Positions 50,769 to 59,026 of a stretch of DNA of 64,000 nucleotides are shown piece after piece (position 1 is the first letter of the stretch; each line of letters opens with the position of its first letter). This DNA comes from Teichococcus aestuarii (GTDB lineage: Bacteria; Pseudomonadota; Alphaproteobacteria; Acetobacterales; Acetobacteraceae). The notes under the pieces were generated by a model, which saw only the letters and a list, made by a program, of their open reading frames with translations, had not been told where the DNA came from and ran no database searches. The stretch is taken from the NCBI RefSeq assembly GCF_003116135.1, contig NZ_PDOA01000001.1, positions 62,001 to 126,000 of the forward strand, written 5' to 3'. Made by a program: the position numbers and the translations under genes.

Positions 50769-51776
50769 TCAGGCGGGGTTACGCGGCATCGGGCTCGTCG
50801 TGCCGGAGCGGTCGTCTTCCACCTCCACCTCCTGGCGGCGCAGGTTCTCGTGCACCGTCTCCTGGCGCTGGCTGGCATCCTTGCTCAGCGAGATCTCCTC
50901 GACGACCCGGGCCTCCTTGGAAACGACCGCCTCCTCGCCATGCTCGACCGCCTCGATGGTACGCTCGCGGAAGGCGTCATCGGCATCGGTGAGGGGGCGG
51001 TCCACGGCATGGCGCTCGACGTTGACATGCTCGTCGCGGAGGGAGACCTGCTCGGTCGCCTGGGTCTCGACCACGTAGGAACGCACGCGCACCCGGCCCC
51101 GCTCCGTCTCGCGCTTGCCGACGCGAAGCTGCTCCTCGACCACCGGGATCACGTCGCGCTCGCCGCCCAGGACGGCGGCATCCCGCCTCGTCTGCGGCAG
51201 GTCGCTGCCGGTCCCGCCGCTACCGATCCGGTCGCTGCCGGCCCGATCGCTGCCGGCCTGGTCGCTGCCGGTGAGGCCCGCGATGCCGCCCGCGGCGACC
51301 GCGTCACCGCCCGCCGCAACCGCGCCACCGCCCATGCCGGCGCCGGAGGCGATGCCGACACCGCCCGGCACGGAGGTCATGCTCGGCGTGGAGGCGGAGG
51401 TGCCGGCGTTGTAGCCGCTCCAGCCGCTGCCCCGCCACTCGACCTCACGCGAGTCGAGATCCACGGCGCCATTGCTCTCGAACACGTCCATGGCGTGGTC
51501 CACCTGTTCGTCGGCCACTTCCACCGAGACGACGATGCCGCCGCGGCGAATGCCCTCGGAATAGGCGTAGCGGTCCTCGTCCGGCATGAAGAGGTTCTTC
51601 AGGGATGCCCAGACGCCCTGGTCCTCCTCGCCCTGCATGGTCCCCGTGGCAGCTTGCTCTTCCCGGCCATGGATGCGGACAAGATTGCGGTCCACCCCAT
51701 CATGGCTGGTCAGGTGGTCGACGACGTGCTGCGCCGCCTCGCGGGTGTCGAAAAGGCCGGTAATGGTGCAGGTCAT
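50769..51776 (-). CDS. YflT-N / DUF2382-C (YsnF/AvaK) stress protein
   Basis: 335 residues. The N-terminal 60 residues (TCTITGLFDTREAAQHVVDH) match the general-stress protein YflT domain. A Gly/Ser/Asp-rich linker includes five near-copies of GSDQA/GSDRA. The C-terminal DUF2382 domain begins near RDVIPVVEEQLRVGKRETER. This architecture is usual for YsnF/AvaK proteins induced by desiccation or osmotic stress. GAGGAG precedes the ATG at 51776. Second gene in a pair with another DUF2382 protein. No signal peptide. Confidence 0.82.
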   Translation of the reverse strand: MTCTITGLFDTREAAQHVVDHLTSHDGVDRNLVRIHGREEQAATGTMQGEEDQGVWASLKNLFMPDEDRYAYSEGIRRGGIVVSVEVADEQVDHAMDVFESNGAVDLDSREVEWRGSGWSGYNAGTSASTPSMTSVPGGVGIASGAGMGGGAVAAGGDAVAAGGIAGLTGSDQAGSDRAGSDRIGSGGTGSDLPQTRRDAAVLGGERDVIPVVEEQLRVGKRETERGRVRVRSYVVETQATEQVSLRDEHVNVERHAVDRPLTDADDAFRERTIEAVEHGEEAVVSKEARVVEEISLSKDASQRQETVHENLRRQEVEVEDDRSGTTSPMPRNPA

Positions 51777-51802
51777 GGGCTTCTCCTCAGATCGCCAATT
51801 CG

Positions 51803-52225
51803 TCACGAGATGTCTTTGCCCGGGTCGATGGAGGAATCGTCCGCTTCGGGTGCCAGCCGTTCGACAACGGCATGCTGAACCCGCCGCTCGACGGGTTGCC
51901 GCACCCATTCCTCCGTCTCGTCCATGCGGAGATGGATCTCTTCGCGCAGCACCAGCCGTTTCTCGACGACCAGCACCTCCTCGACCACCGGAATGATCAG
52001 GACGCCATCCACTTCCCGCGTCGGCGGAACCTCCTGGATTTCACGGTCGACCGGCACACGCTCCACGCTCGCATGGCTGCTGCGCAGGCTTTGCCCGACC
52101 TCCTCCGTTATGGTCCCGGTGCGGACCGAGACGCGCACGCGGCCTGTCTCGCGCCGGCGCGCCTCGACATGCAACTCCTCCTCCGCCAACCGCAGAACGG
52201 CTTCAGGGTCCGTCTGGGCCGGCAT
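51803..52225 (-). CDS. Short DUF2382 protein
   Basis: 140 residues. A single DUF2382 domain reads EEELHVEARRRETGRVRVSV then VERVPVDREIQEV and GVLIIPVVEEVLVVEKRLVL. It lacks the YflT domain of its neighbour. The ATG at 52225 is 7-8 bases after GGGAG; the ATG at 52231 is too close to it. First gene of the pair with 50769-51776, 26 bases apart. A possible EcfG promoter lies just upstream. General stress function inferred from the family. Confidence 0.82.
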   Translation of the reverse strand: MPAQTDPEAVLRLAEEELHVEARRRETGRVRVSVRTGTITEEVGQSLRSSHASVERVPVDREIQEVPPTREVDGVLIIPVVEEVLVVEKRLVLREEIHLRMDETEEWVRQPVERRVQHAVVERLAPEADDSSIDPGKDIS

Positions 52226-52253
52226 CGGCATTCTCCCGTGGCATCCGGGATAG

Positions 52254-52278
52254 AACCGCGGGAGGGCGCGGTTGTTCC
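52254..52278 (-). promoter_or_regulatory. Possible EcfG-type general-stress promoter
   Basis: On the minus strand GGAAC (52278-52274) and GGTT (52257-52254) are separated by exactly 16 bases; the alphaproteobacterial EcfG consensus is GGAAC-N16/17-CGTT, so one base of the -10 differs. The start would lie about 25 bases before the DUF2382 gene, and the gene family fits general-stress control. Confidence 0.45.
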
Positions 52279-52290
52279 GAACCGATTGCA

Positions 52291-52310
52291 GCAAAGGGGG
52301 AGAAACCCCC
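52291..52310 (-). terminator. Hairpin terminator after the metallophosphatase gene
   Basis: Minus-strand GGGGG-TTTCT-CCCCC (52310-52296) followed by TTTGC, starting 3 bases after the stop codon at 52314. Five GC pairs and a short T stretch fit an intrinsic terminator that closes the DNA-repair operon. Confidence 0.6.
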
Positions 52311-52313
52311 GTT

Positions 52314-53051
52314 CTACCAGGGCAGGTCGATCCAGGAGAGGTGGCCGCCCTTGCCGGCGCCGGTGTCGAGGAACACCGCCCGGCCGCCGGCGGCGGCCAC
52401 CGCCACATAGGGGCGGCCATCCAGGCTGCGCATCTCGTGCCCGCAATAGACGGTGATGCCGGAGGGGATGCGGTGCACCCAGTTGTGCAGCCGCTCCGGG
52501 TAGCCATCGGCGCGGGTGCGGCTGGTCACCTGGCCGAAGAGCGCGCGCGGCACCAGCCCCTCCGGCTTGTGGGTGCCGGCCTCGGGCGGCGAGGGTTCGC
52601 GCAGCATGCGCGGATGGAAGCCGCCATGCACGAACAGCCATGGCCCGAGCCGCAGCCAGGCCGGCGCCTGACCGATGGCCTCCATCGCGCGGGCCTTCAG
52701 CACCGGCCCGTCCGGCGCGGCCTCGAGCTGCGCCAGGGTGACGCCCAGCCCCTCGGGGTCCGGCCGCACCAGGGCGCCGGCCAGGGCACGGCGCAGCTTG
52801 TGGTCGTGGTTGCCCAGGATGAACAGGCCGCGCCCGGCATCGAGCAGGTCGCAGGCCATGCGCAGCGTGGCCGGATTGTCCGGCCCCCGGTCGGTCAGGT
52901 CGCCGAGCTGGAGGACGAAGAGCCGCTTTTCCGCCGCCCCCTCGATGGCGGCGGCGAAGGCGCGGGCGTCGCCATGCACGTCCCCCACCACGCGCAGCCC
53001 TGCGTAGTCGTTCCGGATCCGGGGCAGCAGCGCGGTGGCGGAGAGCGTCAT
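52314..53051 (-). CDS. PPP-type metallophosphatase (ApaH/Ser-Thr phosphatase-like)
   Basis: 245 residues. The three metal-binding signatures of the PPP family are intact: VVGDVHGDARAF, LQLGDLTDRGPDN and ILGNHDHKLRRAL; VHGGFHPRM and GHEMRSLDG complete the site. These bind two metal ions and act on phosphoproteins or on Ap4A-type nucleotides. Start overlaps the photolyase stop by 4 bases (ATGA), so it is the last gene of the lhr-pdeM-phrB operon; the substrate may therefore relate to DNA or RNA ends. Confidence 0.83.
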   Translation of the reverse strand: MTLSATALLPRIRNDYAGLRVVGDVHGDARAFAAAIEGAAEKRLFVLQLGDLTDRGPDNPATLRMACDLLDAGRGLFILGNHDHKLRRALAGALVRPDPEGLGVTLAQLEAAPDGPVLKARAMEAIGQAPAWLRLGPWLFVHGGFHPRMLREPSPPEAGTHKPEGLVPRALFGQVTSRTRADGYPERLHNWVHRIPSGITVYCGHEMRSLDGRPYVAVAAAGGRAVFLDTGAGKGGHLSWIDLPW

Positions 53052-54478
53052 TCCACCCCTTTCAACGATCTCAGGGCGGCCAGGGCACGGGCGCGCCCGG
53101 CCTCGTGATCGACCACCGGGTTGGGGTAGGTCCGGCCCAGCGCCACGCCGGCGCCGCGCAGCACCTCGGCGGGCGCCTCCCAGGGGCGGTGCAGCCACCT
53201 GTCCGGCAGCTTCGCCAGCTCGGGGACGAATTCGCGGACATACTGTCCGCCGGCGTCGAACTTCTCGCCCTGCATGATCGGGTTGTAGATGCGGAAATAG
53301 GGCGCGGCATCCACCCCGCTGCCGGCAATCCACTGCCAGTTCAGGCTGTTGTTGGCCAGGTCGCCATCCACCAGCGTGTCCCAGAACCAGGCGGCGCCGT
53401 CCCACCAGGGCTGCAGCAGGTGCTTCACCAGCAGGCTGCCGACGATCATCCGCACCCGGTTGTGCATCCAGCCATGCCGCCAGAGCTGGCGCATGCCGGC
53501 ATCGACGATGGGGTAGCCCGTCTGGCCCCGCTGCCAGGCGCGCAGCAGCGCCGGGTCCGGCTGGTAGGGGAATTTCGCGTATTCGGCGCGCAGCGGCTGC
53601 TCCGGCAGGGCCGGGTTGTGCCACAGCACGTGGTGGGCGAATTCGCGCCAGACCAGCTCCTTGCGGAAGGTCTGCCGGGCCGTCGTGTCGCCGATGCCGC
53701 CCGCCGCGTGCCAGGCCTGGCGCGGCGAGATCTCGCCCCAGTGCAGGTGCGGCGAGAGGCGGGAGGTGCCGTCCTCGCCGGGGAAGTCGCGCGCGCGGTC
53801 ATAGCCCTCGGCGATGCCGTCCACGAAGTCGCGCAGCCGGGCCCCGGCGCCATCCTCGCCGGGGGTCCAGTACTCGGGGAAGGCGGCGGCCCAGTCCGGC
53901 TGCCGGGGCAGCAGGCCGAGGCCGGCCAGCTTCTCGCCCTGGCAGGGGTGCTTCACGCCCTTCAGCCGGCCCGGCGCCGGGATGGGCGGCGGCGGGTCGC
54001 CCAGCGCCATGACGGCGCGCGAGAAGGGGGTGTAGACCGCGTAGGGCTTGCCCTGCTGGGTGCGGATGCGCTCCGGCTCCACCAGCAGGCCGGAATTGTG
54101 CAGCGCCAGCGTGCGGCCCTCGGCCTCCAGCGCCTTCGCCACCGCCTCGTCCCGCGCGCGCGCCCAGGGCGCGTAGAGGCGCCCCGCCTGCACCGTCCTC
54201 GCGCCGGTCGCGGCGGCGAGGCGCGGGATCAGCGTGGCGGCCTCGCCGCGCAGCAGCAGCAGCGGCGCGCCGGCCCGCTCCAGCGCGGCGGCGAGGGCGG
54301 CGAGGCTGTGATGCAGCCACCAGCGATGCGCGCCGCCCGGCGCCCAGCGCCCGGCGGCGGCATCGTCCAGGATATAGACGGGCAGCACCGGGCCGTCCGC
54401 GGCGGCATGCAGGGCGGGGTTGTCGGCCAGGCGCAGATCGTGGCGCAGCCAGAGCAGGGTGGGGGGTGTCTCGGTCAT
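53048..54478 (-). CDS. phrB: Class I deoxyribodipyrimidine photolyase
   Basis: 476 residues. The N-terminal DNA photolyase domain (TLLWLRHDLRLADNPALHAA) holds the antenna cofactor, and the C-terminal FAD domain has the signature region QTGYPIVDAGMRQLWRHGWM and SLNWQWIAGSG. Repairs cyclobutane pyrimidine dimers using blue light. Cryptochrome-like alternatives exist but the FAD/CPD signature is typical of class I photolyase. It overlaps pdeM (ATGA) and the phosphatase gene (ATGA). Confidence 0.93.
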   Translation of the reverse strand: MTETPPTLLWLRHDLRLADNPALHAAADGPVLPVYILDDAAAGRWAPGGAHRWWLHHSLAALAAALERAGAPLLLLRGEAATLIPRLAAATGARTVQAGRLYAPWARARDEAVAKALEAEGRTLALHNSGLLVEPERIRTQQGKPYAVYTPFSRAVMALGDPPPPIPAPGRLKGVKHPCQGEKLAGLGLLPRQPDWAAAFPEYWTPGEDGAGARLRDFVDGIAEGYDRARDFPGEDGTSRLSPHLHWGEISPRQAWHAAGGIGDTTARQTFRKELVWREFAHHVLWHNPALPEQPLRAEYAKFPYQPDPALLRAWQRGQTGYPIVDAGMRQLWRHGWMHNRVRMIVGSLLVKHLLQPWWDGAAWFWDTLVDGDLANNSLNWQWIAGSGVDAAPYFRIYNPIMQGEKFDAGGQYVREFVPELAKLPDRWLHRPWEAPAEVLRGAGVALGRTYPNPVVDHEAGRARALAALRSLKGVE

Positions 54479-55197
54479 GGCACCGATGTGGGCTCGGGCC
54501 GCGTCTTGGAGAGGGCCGCGAGGTGCTTCATCGGGCCGACGGCGAAGCTGAACAGCCGCTCCTTCCCCAGCAGGAAGGCACGGCCCCCGCGCGGGAACAG
54601 CGCCGCCACGGGCGGCGCGGTGATGGAGAGACCGCCCGTATAGGCGCCGAAGGCCGGCATCAGCAGCCGCCGCGCATCGGCGAGGAAGCAGGGGCGCTCC
54701 ACCGGGCCGCAGCGCGTGGGCATGGCGGCGCGGGGGTGGAAGTGGCCGCTGACCTCGCCGGGGCGGGCGCCGGGCTGCCCCTCGTGCCGGAACAGCAACG
54801 GGCCGAGGGAAAGCTCCTCCACCGCCTCGCCGGGCAGCGCCTCGGGCGGCAGCGGGTCGTGGTTGCCCAGCACCCAGCTCACCCGCCGCCCCGCCAGCAG
54901 GTGCAGCAGCGTGGCGCGGTCCGTGGCGTGCAGGCGGGCGGCGCCGGCGGCGTCGTGGAAGCTGTCGCCCAGGAAGACCAGATGCGCCGGGCCGTAGCGC
55001 CGCAGCAGCGCCGCCAGCCGCGCCAGCGTCTCCCGCGTGTCGTAGGGCGGCACCAGCTGGCCGCGCGCGGCGAAGTGGCTGCCCTTCTCCAGATGCAGGT
55101 CCGAGAGCACGAGCAGCTGTTGCGCCGGCCAGAAGAGCGCGCCGGCCGGATCGAGGGCCAGGCGTTCGCCAGCCAGATGCAAGGGAGCGGAAATCAT
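54475..55197 (-). CDS. pdeM: Ligase-associated DNA-damage-response endonuclease PdeM
   Basis: 240 residues. The calcineurin-like metallophosphoesterase motifs LSDLHLEKGSHFAARG, FLGDSFHDA, LGNHDPLP and SGHFHPRA are present. The family is annotated as one of four genes (PdeM, Lhr-type helicase, exonuclease, ATP-dependent ligase) in a bacterial DNA-repair cluster. Here the helicase gene lies 73 bases upstream but no ligase or exonuclease gene is nearby. A photolyase is next, coupled by an ATGA overlap. Likely nuclease or end-processing function. Confidence 0.86.
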   Translation of the reverse strand: MISAPLHLAGERLALDPAGALFWPAQQLLVLSDLHLEKGSHFAARGQLVPPYDTRETLARLAALLRRYGPAHLVFLGDSFHDAAGAARLHATDRATLLHLLAGRRVSWVLGNHDPLPPEALPGEAVEELSLGPLLFRHEGQPGARPGEVSGHFHPRAAMPTRCGPVERPCFLADARRLLMPAFGAYTGGLSITAPPVAALFPRGGRAFLLGKERLFSFAVGPMKHLAALSKTRPEPTSVP

Positions 55198-55270
55198 TGC
55201 TTCAACTGCGTTACCGGACGGAGGGCGGGGCGGGAAGGGGCGTTTTGGGGCGCGGGCGCCGATGCGGCGC

Positions 55271-57823
55271 TCAATGCGCGCCGTGGCGCAGCTTCTGCCG
55301 GGCGTAGCGCGGCGGGCGGCGCGCCCCGCGTGGCTCCCGGGGCGGGCGGGGCGTGGGGTGGGGGTCCAGCATCTCCAGCCCCAGCGTGCCGGTGAAGTGC
55401 TCGGCGCCCTCGGTTGCCTCCTCCACCAGCGCCTCTGCCTCGGCCAGCAGCGTGTCCTCGGCGGTGCCCGACACCCATTCCCGCCCCTCCTCGATCAGCG
55501 CCGGCACGGCGAGCGGCGAGACGCGCTCCAGCTCCACATGGCGGATGCGCCCCTGGATGCGCGCCAGCAGCGCGCCGATGCGGCCGACATCGGTGAGCCC
55601 CGCCGCCGCCTCGGCGCGCGTCGCGCGCAGCAGGATGTGGTCCGGCTGGTGGCGGCGCAGCACGTCGTAGATGAGGTCGGCGCCCATGGTCATCTGCCGG
55701 CCGGACTTCTCCTGGCCGGGGTGGTTCTTCTCCAGCAGCCCGGCGATGGTGGCGATGTTGCGGAAGGTGCGGCGCAGCATGGAGCTGTCGGCGATCCATT
55801 CCTCCAGCTCCTCGCCGAGCAGGTCCTCGGTGAAGAGGGCAGCGGCGTCGGCCACGGGAAAGGCGGACCATGTGGCCACCACATAGTCGGTGGCCAGGAA
55901 GCCGAGCGGGCCGAGCCCCAGCCGCTCCATCCGCTTGGTGACGAGCATGCCCAGCGTCTGGTGCGCCAGCCGCCCCTCGAAGCAGTAGGCCACGGTGAAC
56001 CACCGCCCGCCGCGCGGGAAGCTTTCTATCAGTAGCCCTTCGGCGGGGGGCAGCTCGGAGGCGTGGGCCTGGAGCTTCAGCCAGTCCCGCACGGGCGCGG
56101 GCAGGGCCCGCCACTGGCGCGGATCGGCCAGGATGCCGCGCACCCGGCGGGCGAGGTGGGTGGAGAGCGGCAGCCGGCTGCCGGCATAGGCGGGCACGCG
56201 CGGCTCGCCCTCGCCGCCGCGGCTGACGATGACGGCACTGACATCGAGCGCCTCGTAGCGCAGCACCTGGCCGCCGAAGATGAAGGTGTGCCCCGGCTCC
56301 AGGGTGGAGACGAACCATTCCTCCACCTCGCCCAGCACCGGGCCGCCGCGCAGCCGCACCTTCATCAGCGGCGTCTCGACGATGGTGCCGAGGTTCATCC
56401 GCAGCTGCCGCGCCACCTGGGGCCCGCGCACATGGACCAGCCCCTCGGCGTCCTGGAACAGCTTGCGGAACCGCTCATAGCCGGAGAGGGCGTAGCCGCC
56501 ATCCGCGACGAAGCGCAGCACGTCGTCGAAATCCTGGCGGGCGAGGGCGGCGTAGGGTGCGGCGCGGGTCACCTCGGCATAGAGGTCGTCGGGGTGGAAG
56601 GGGGCGTGGCAGGCCATGGCCAGGATGTGCTGGGCCAGCACGTCGAGCCCCCCGGGGCGGGGCGGGTCGCCATCCACCTCGCCGGCGGCCACGGCCTGCA
56701 CGGCGGCGCGGCACTCGATCACCTCGAAGCGGTTGGCCGGCACCAGCGCGGCGCGGCTGGCCTCGTCCATGCGGTGGTTGGCGCGGCCCACGCGCTGCAG
56801 CAGCCGCGCCACGCCCTTGGGCGCGCCGACCTGGATCACCTGGTCCACCGCGCCCCAGTCGATGCCGAGGTCGAGCGAGGCGGTGGCGACCACGGCGCGC
56901 AGCTTCCCCGCCGCCATCGCCGCCTCCACCTTGCGGCGCTGCTCGACGGTGAGCGAGCCGTGGTGCAGCGCGATGGGCAGGTTCTCCTCGTTCAGCCGCC
57001 ACAGCGCCTGGAAGGCCAGCTCCGCCTGGGCGCGGGTGTTGACGAAGACGATGCTCACCGCCGCCGCGCGCAGCCGGGCATAGACCTCGGGCATCGAGGC
57101 CAGCCCCATATGGCCGCCCCAGGGCAGCCGCCCCTCGGGGAGGATGACGTCGAGCGCCGGCGCGGCGCCGCCGGTGGCGCGCACCAGCCGCACGCTTTCG
57201 GGCCGGGCGTCCGGCGCCACCCAGGCGGCGATGGCCTCCGGGTGCGCCACGGTGGCGGAAAGGCCGACGCGGCGCAGCCGTGGCGCCAGGGTGGAGAGCC
57301 GCGCCAGGCAGAGCGCCAGCTGGTCGCCGCGCTTGCCGCCGGCCAGGGCGTGCACCTCGTCCACCACGGCGCATTCGAGATTGCCGAACATCGCCGCCGC
57401 CTCGGGCAGGGAGAGCAGCAGGGTCAGGCTCTCCGGCGTGGTGAGCAAAATGTGTGGCGGCTCGGCGCGCTGGCGGGCGCGGCGGTTGGCGGGGGTGTCG
57501 CCGGTGCGGGTCTCGATGCGGATATCGAGGCCCATCTCCTCGACCGGCGCCGTCAGGTTGCGGGCGATGTCCACCGCCAGCGCCTTCAGCGGCGAGATGT
57601 AGAGCGTGTGCAGCCCCTCATGCGGGGTGCCGGCCCGGGCCGCGCGGTGCAGGCCGGCCAGGCTGGGCAGGAAGCCGGCCAGCGTCTTGCCGCCGCCGGT
57701 GGGGGCCACCAGCAGGGCGGATTCCCCCGCCTCGGCGGCCGCCAGCATGGCCAGCTGGTGCGGGCGGGGGCGCCAGCCGCGCGCGGCGAACCAGCTTGCA
57801 AAAGGTTCCGGCAATGTTCGCAT
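55271..57823 (-). CDS. Ligase-associated Lhr-type DEXH helicase
   Basis: 850 residues. Superfamily 2 helicase motifs are clear: PTGGGKTLAGFLP (Walker A), VVDEVHALAGGKRGDQLALC (DEVH), VGLSATVAHPE, VFVNTRAQAELAFQ and QRVGRANHRMDE. The rest of the protein, with a winged-helix and C-terminal domain, matches Lhr-type enzymes, though it is shorter than the 1,500-residue core Lhr. In the known four-gene cluster it partners PdeM. The ATG at 57823 is favoured (MRTLPEPFASWFA); an in-frame upstream extension to 57937 is non-conserved. The C-terminal Arg/Pro-rich tail (RPPREPRGARRPPRYARQ) is unusual and basic. Confidence 0.88.
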   Translation of the reverse strand: MRTLPEPFASWFAARGWRPRPHQLAMLAAAEAGESALLVAPTGGGKTLAGFLPSLAGLHRAARAGTPHEGLHTLYISPLKALAVDIARNLTAPVEEMGLDIRIETRTGDTPANRRARQRAEPPHILLTTPESLTLLLSLPEAAAMFGNLECAVVDEVHALAGGKRGDQLALCLARLSTLAPRLRRVGLSATVAHPEAIAAWVAPDARPESVRLVRATGGAAPALDVILPEGRLPWGGHMGLASMPEVYARLRAAAVSIVFVNTRAQAELAFQALWRLNEENLPIALHHGSLTVEQRRKVEAAMAAGKLRAVVATASLDLGIDWGAVDQVIQVGAPKGVARLLQRVGRANHRMDEASRAALVPANRFEVIECRAAVQAVAAGEVDGDPPRPGGLDVLAQHILAMACHAPFHPDDLYAEVTRAAPYAALARQDFDDVLRFVADGGYALSGYERFRKLFQDAEGLVHVRGPQVARQLRMNLGTIVETPLMKVRLRGGPVLGEVEEWFVSTLEPGHTFIFGGQVLRYEALDVSAVIVSRGGEGEPRVPAYAGSRLPLSTHLARRVRGILADPRQWRALPAPVRDWLKLQAHASELPPAEGLLIESFPRGGRWFTVAYCFEGRLAHQTLGMLVTKRMERLGLGPLGFLATDYVVATWSAFPVADAAALFTEDLLGEELEEWIADSSMLRRTFRNIATIAGLLEKNHPGQEKSGRQMTMGADLIYDVLRRHQPDHILLRATRAEAAAGLTDVGRIGALLARIQGRIRHVELERVSPLAVPALIEEGREWVSGTAEDTLLAEAEALVEEATEGAEHFTGTLGLEMLDPHPTPRPPREPRGARRPPRYARQKLRHGAH

Positions 57824-57846
57824 CGGTGGGGGCGGATATGGCGGTG

Positions 57847-57871
57847 TTTCCACCCCCTGCCAAGCTTGGCC
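57847..57871. repeat. 25-bp motif near the lhr-type helicase start
   Basis: TTTCCACCCC-CT-GCCAAGC-TT-GGCC matches 58931-58955 (TTTCCACCCC-GG-GCCAAGC-CC-GGCC) in 21 of 25 positions with identical spacing. Both copies lie directly upstream of minus-strand genes, so a shared regulator or promoter element is possible. Confidence 0.4.
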
Positions 57872-57888
57872 TTTCCGGCCGGGGGCGT

Positions 57889-58389
57889 TTACTGCAACGC
57901 GCCCCAGCGATCGACCGCCGGCTCCGCGCTGGCCCATTTCCAGCCCTCCGCCTGGCGGCAGGCGGTGGCGACGAACAGCCCCTCGGGCGGCGCCTCCGGC
58001 TTGTCGCCGGCCACCGAGAACAGCACCTCGCGGCAGGCGGCCAGCGGCGTGTCGATCACCCGCGTCACCTGGAGCTGTCCGGCGGCGTCGCTGTAGCCGA
58101 AGGGCAGCTCGTGGGCGATCTGCCAGGGGCGGCTCTCGCCCGGCGCCATCTCGCCGGCGGCGCGGGCGATGGCGTCCTGCTCGTCCCGCTTCAGCCCGCG
58201 CATCCAGCCGCCGATGGCGGCGTTGGTGGCGGAGCGGACGCCGAGGCCCACCGCGTAGCCCACCGCCGGGTTGGCGGTGACGGCGCCGGTGGTGGCGCCC
58301 GAGACGCCGCCGGCGATGCCGCCGATCAGGTCGCAGCCGCCCAGCAGCAGCGCGCCCAGCGGCAGCGCCGCCAGGGAAAGGCGCCTCAC
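57889..58389 (-). CDS. Putative lipoprotein, paralogue of its neighbour
   Basis: 166 residues from GTG 58389. The lipobox LLLGGC follows a short hydrophobic stretch (RRLSLAALPLGA); the mature part has a Gly-rich stretch (GGIAGGVSGATTGAVTANPA) and a C-terminal domain ending EGWKWASAEPAVDRWGALQ. This end is nearly identical to that of the adjacent protein (58386-58880), so they are tandem duplicates. The GTG overlaps the upstream stop by 4 bases. Family not recognised; probably an outer-membrane lipoprotein. Confidence 0.7.
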   Translation of the reverse strand: MRRLSLAALPLGALLLGGCDLIGGIAGGVSGATTGAVTANPAVGYAVGLGVRSATNAAIGGWMRGLKRDEQDAIARAAGEMAPGESRPWQIAHELPFGYSDAAGQLQVTRVIDTPLAACREVLFSVAGDKPEAPPEGLFVATACRQAEGWKWASAEPAVDRWGALQ

Positions 58390-58880
58390 TGCAGCGCCCC
58401 CCAGCGCTCGGTGGCCGGCTCGGCGCTGGCCCATTTCCAGCGCGTGCCGTTCTGGCAGATGATGGCGGTGTAGAAATCGGCCGCCTGCTTCTCGGCCTCC
58501 ACCGAGAAGACGATCTCGCGGCAGCGCAGCGAGAGGGCGCCGATCTCGCGGCTGACCGTCACCTGCCCCGCGCGGTCCTCGGCGATGGGCAGGCTGTGGG
58601 CGATCGACCAGCGCGCCACGCGGCCCGCCGGCAGCGGCCCGGCGGCGCTGGCGATGCTGTCCTGCTCGGCGCGCTGCAGGCGGCGCTGGGTGTATTGCAG
58701 CCCCGCCCGCGCCGCCGACTGCACGCCGATGCCGATGCCGGCGGCCACCGCGCCATTGTCCGTCACCGCGTCGGCCAGGGCGGCGCCGCCGATGCCGGCG
58801 AGGTCGGCCGAGCCTTCCGAGAGCACGGCGTTGCAGCCCGGCAGGACTGCCAGCAGGGCGAGGAGGAACACGGGCTTCAT
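58386..58880 (-). CDS. Putative lipoprotein, first of a tandem pair
   Basis: 164 residues. The lipoprotein signal KPVFLLALLAVLPGC has a clear lipobox. The mature part has GSADLAGIGGAALADAVTDN, and the C-terminus ends RWKWASAEPATERWGALQ, shared with the downstream paralogue. The Gly/Ala-rich N-terminal mature region may form a helical hairpin near the membrane. It is the first gene of the pair; a copy of the 25-bp motif found near the helicase lies 50 bases upstream (58931-58955). Unknown function. Confidence 0.7.
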   Translation of the reverse strand: MKPVFLLALLAVLPGCNAVLSEGSADLAGIGGAALADAVTDNGAVAAGIGIGVQSAARAGLQYTQRRLQRAEQDSIASAAGPLPAGRVARWSIAHSLPIAEDRAGQVTVSREIGALSLRCREIVFSVEAEKQAADFYTAIICQNGTRWKWASAEPATERWGALQ

Positions 58881-58930
58881 CGTTGGGCATCCCTCCCGGG
58901 CCATGGGTCTGGCTTCCGGGATAGCCCGGT

Positions 58931-58955
58931 TTTCCACCCCGGGCCAAGCCCGGCC
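58931..58955. repeat. Second copy of the 25-bp motif upstream of the lipoprotein pair
   Basis: See 57847-57871. This copy lies 50 bases before the minus-strand lipoprotein start (58880) and 72 bases before the plus-strand DUF1264 gene (59027). Confidence 0.4.
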
Positions 58956-59026
58956 CTGGCCCGGAGGCGGGAACGAGCGCGTGCCCGCCCGGTTCCGCCC
59001 CCATCGCCACGGACCGGGAGGATACC

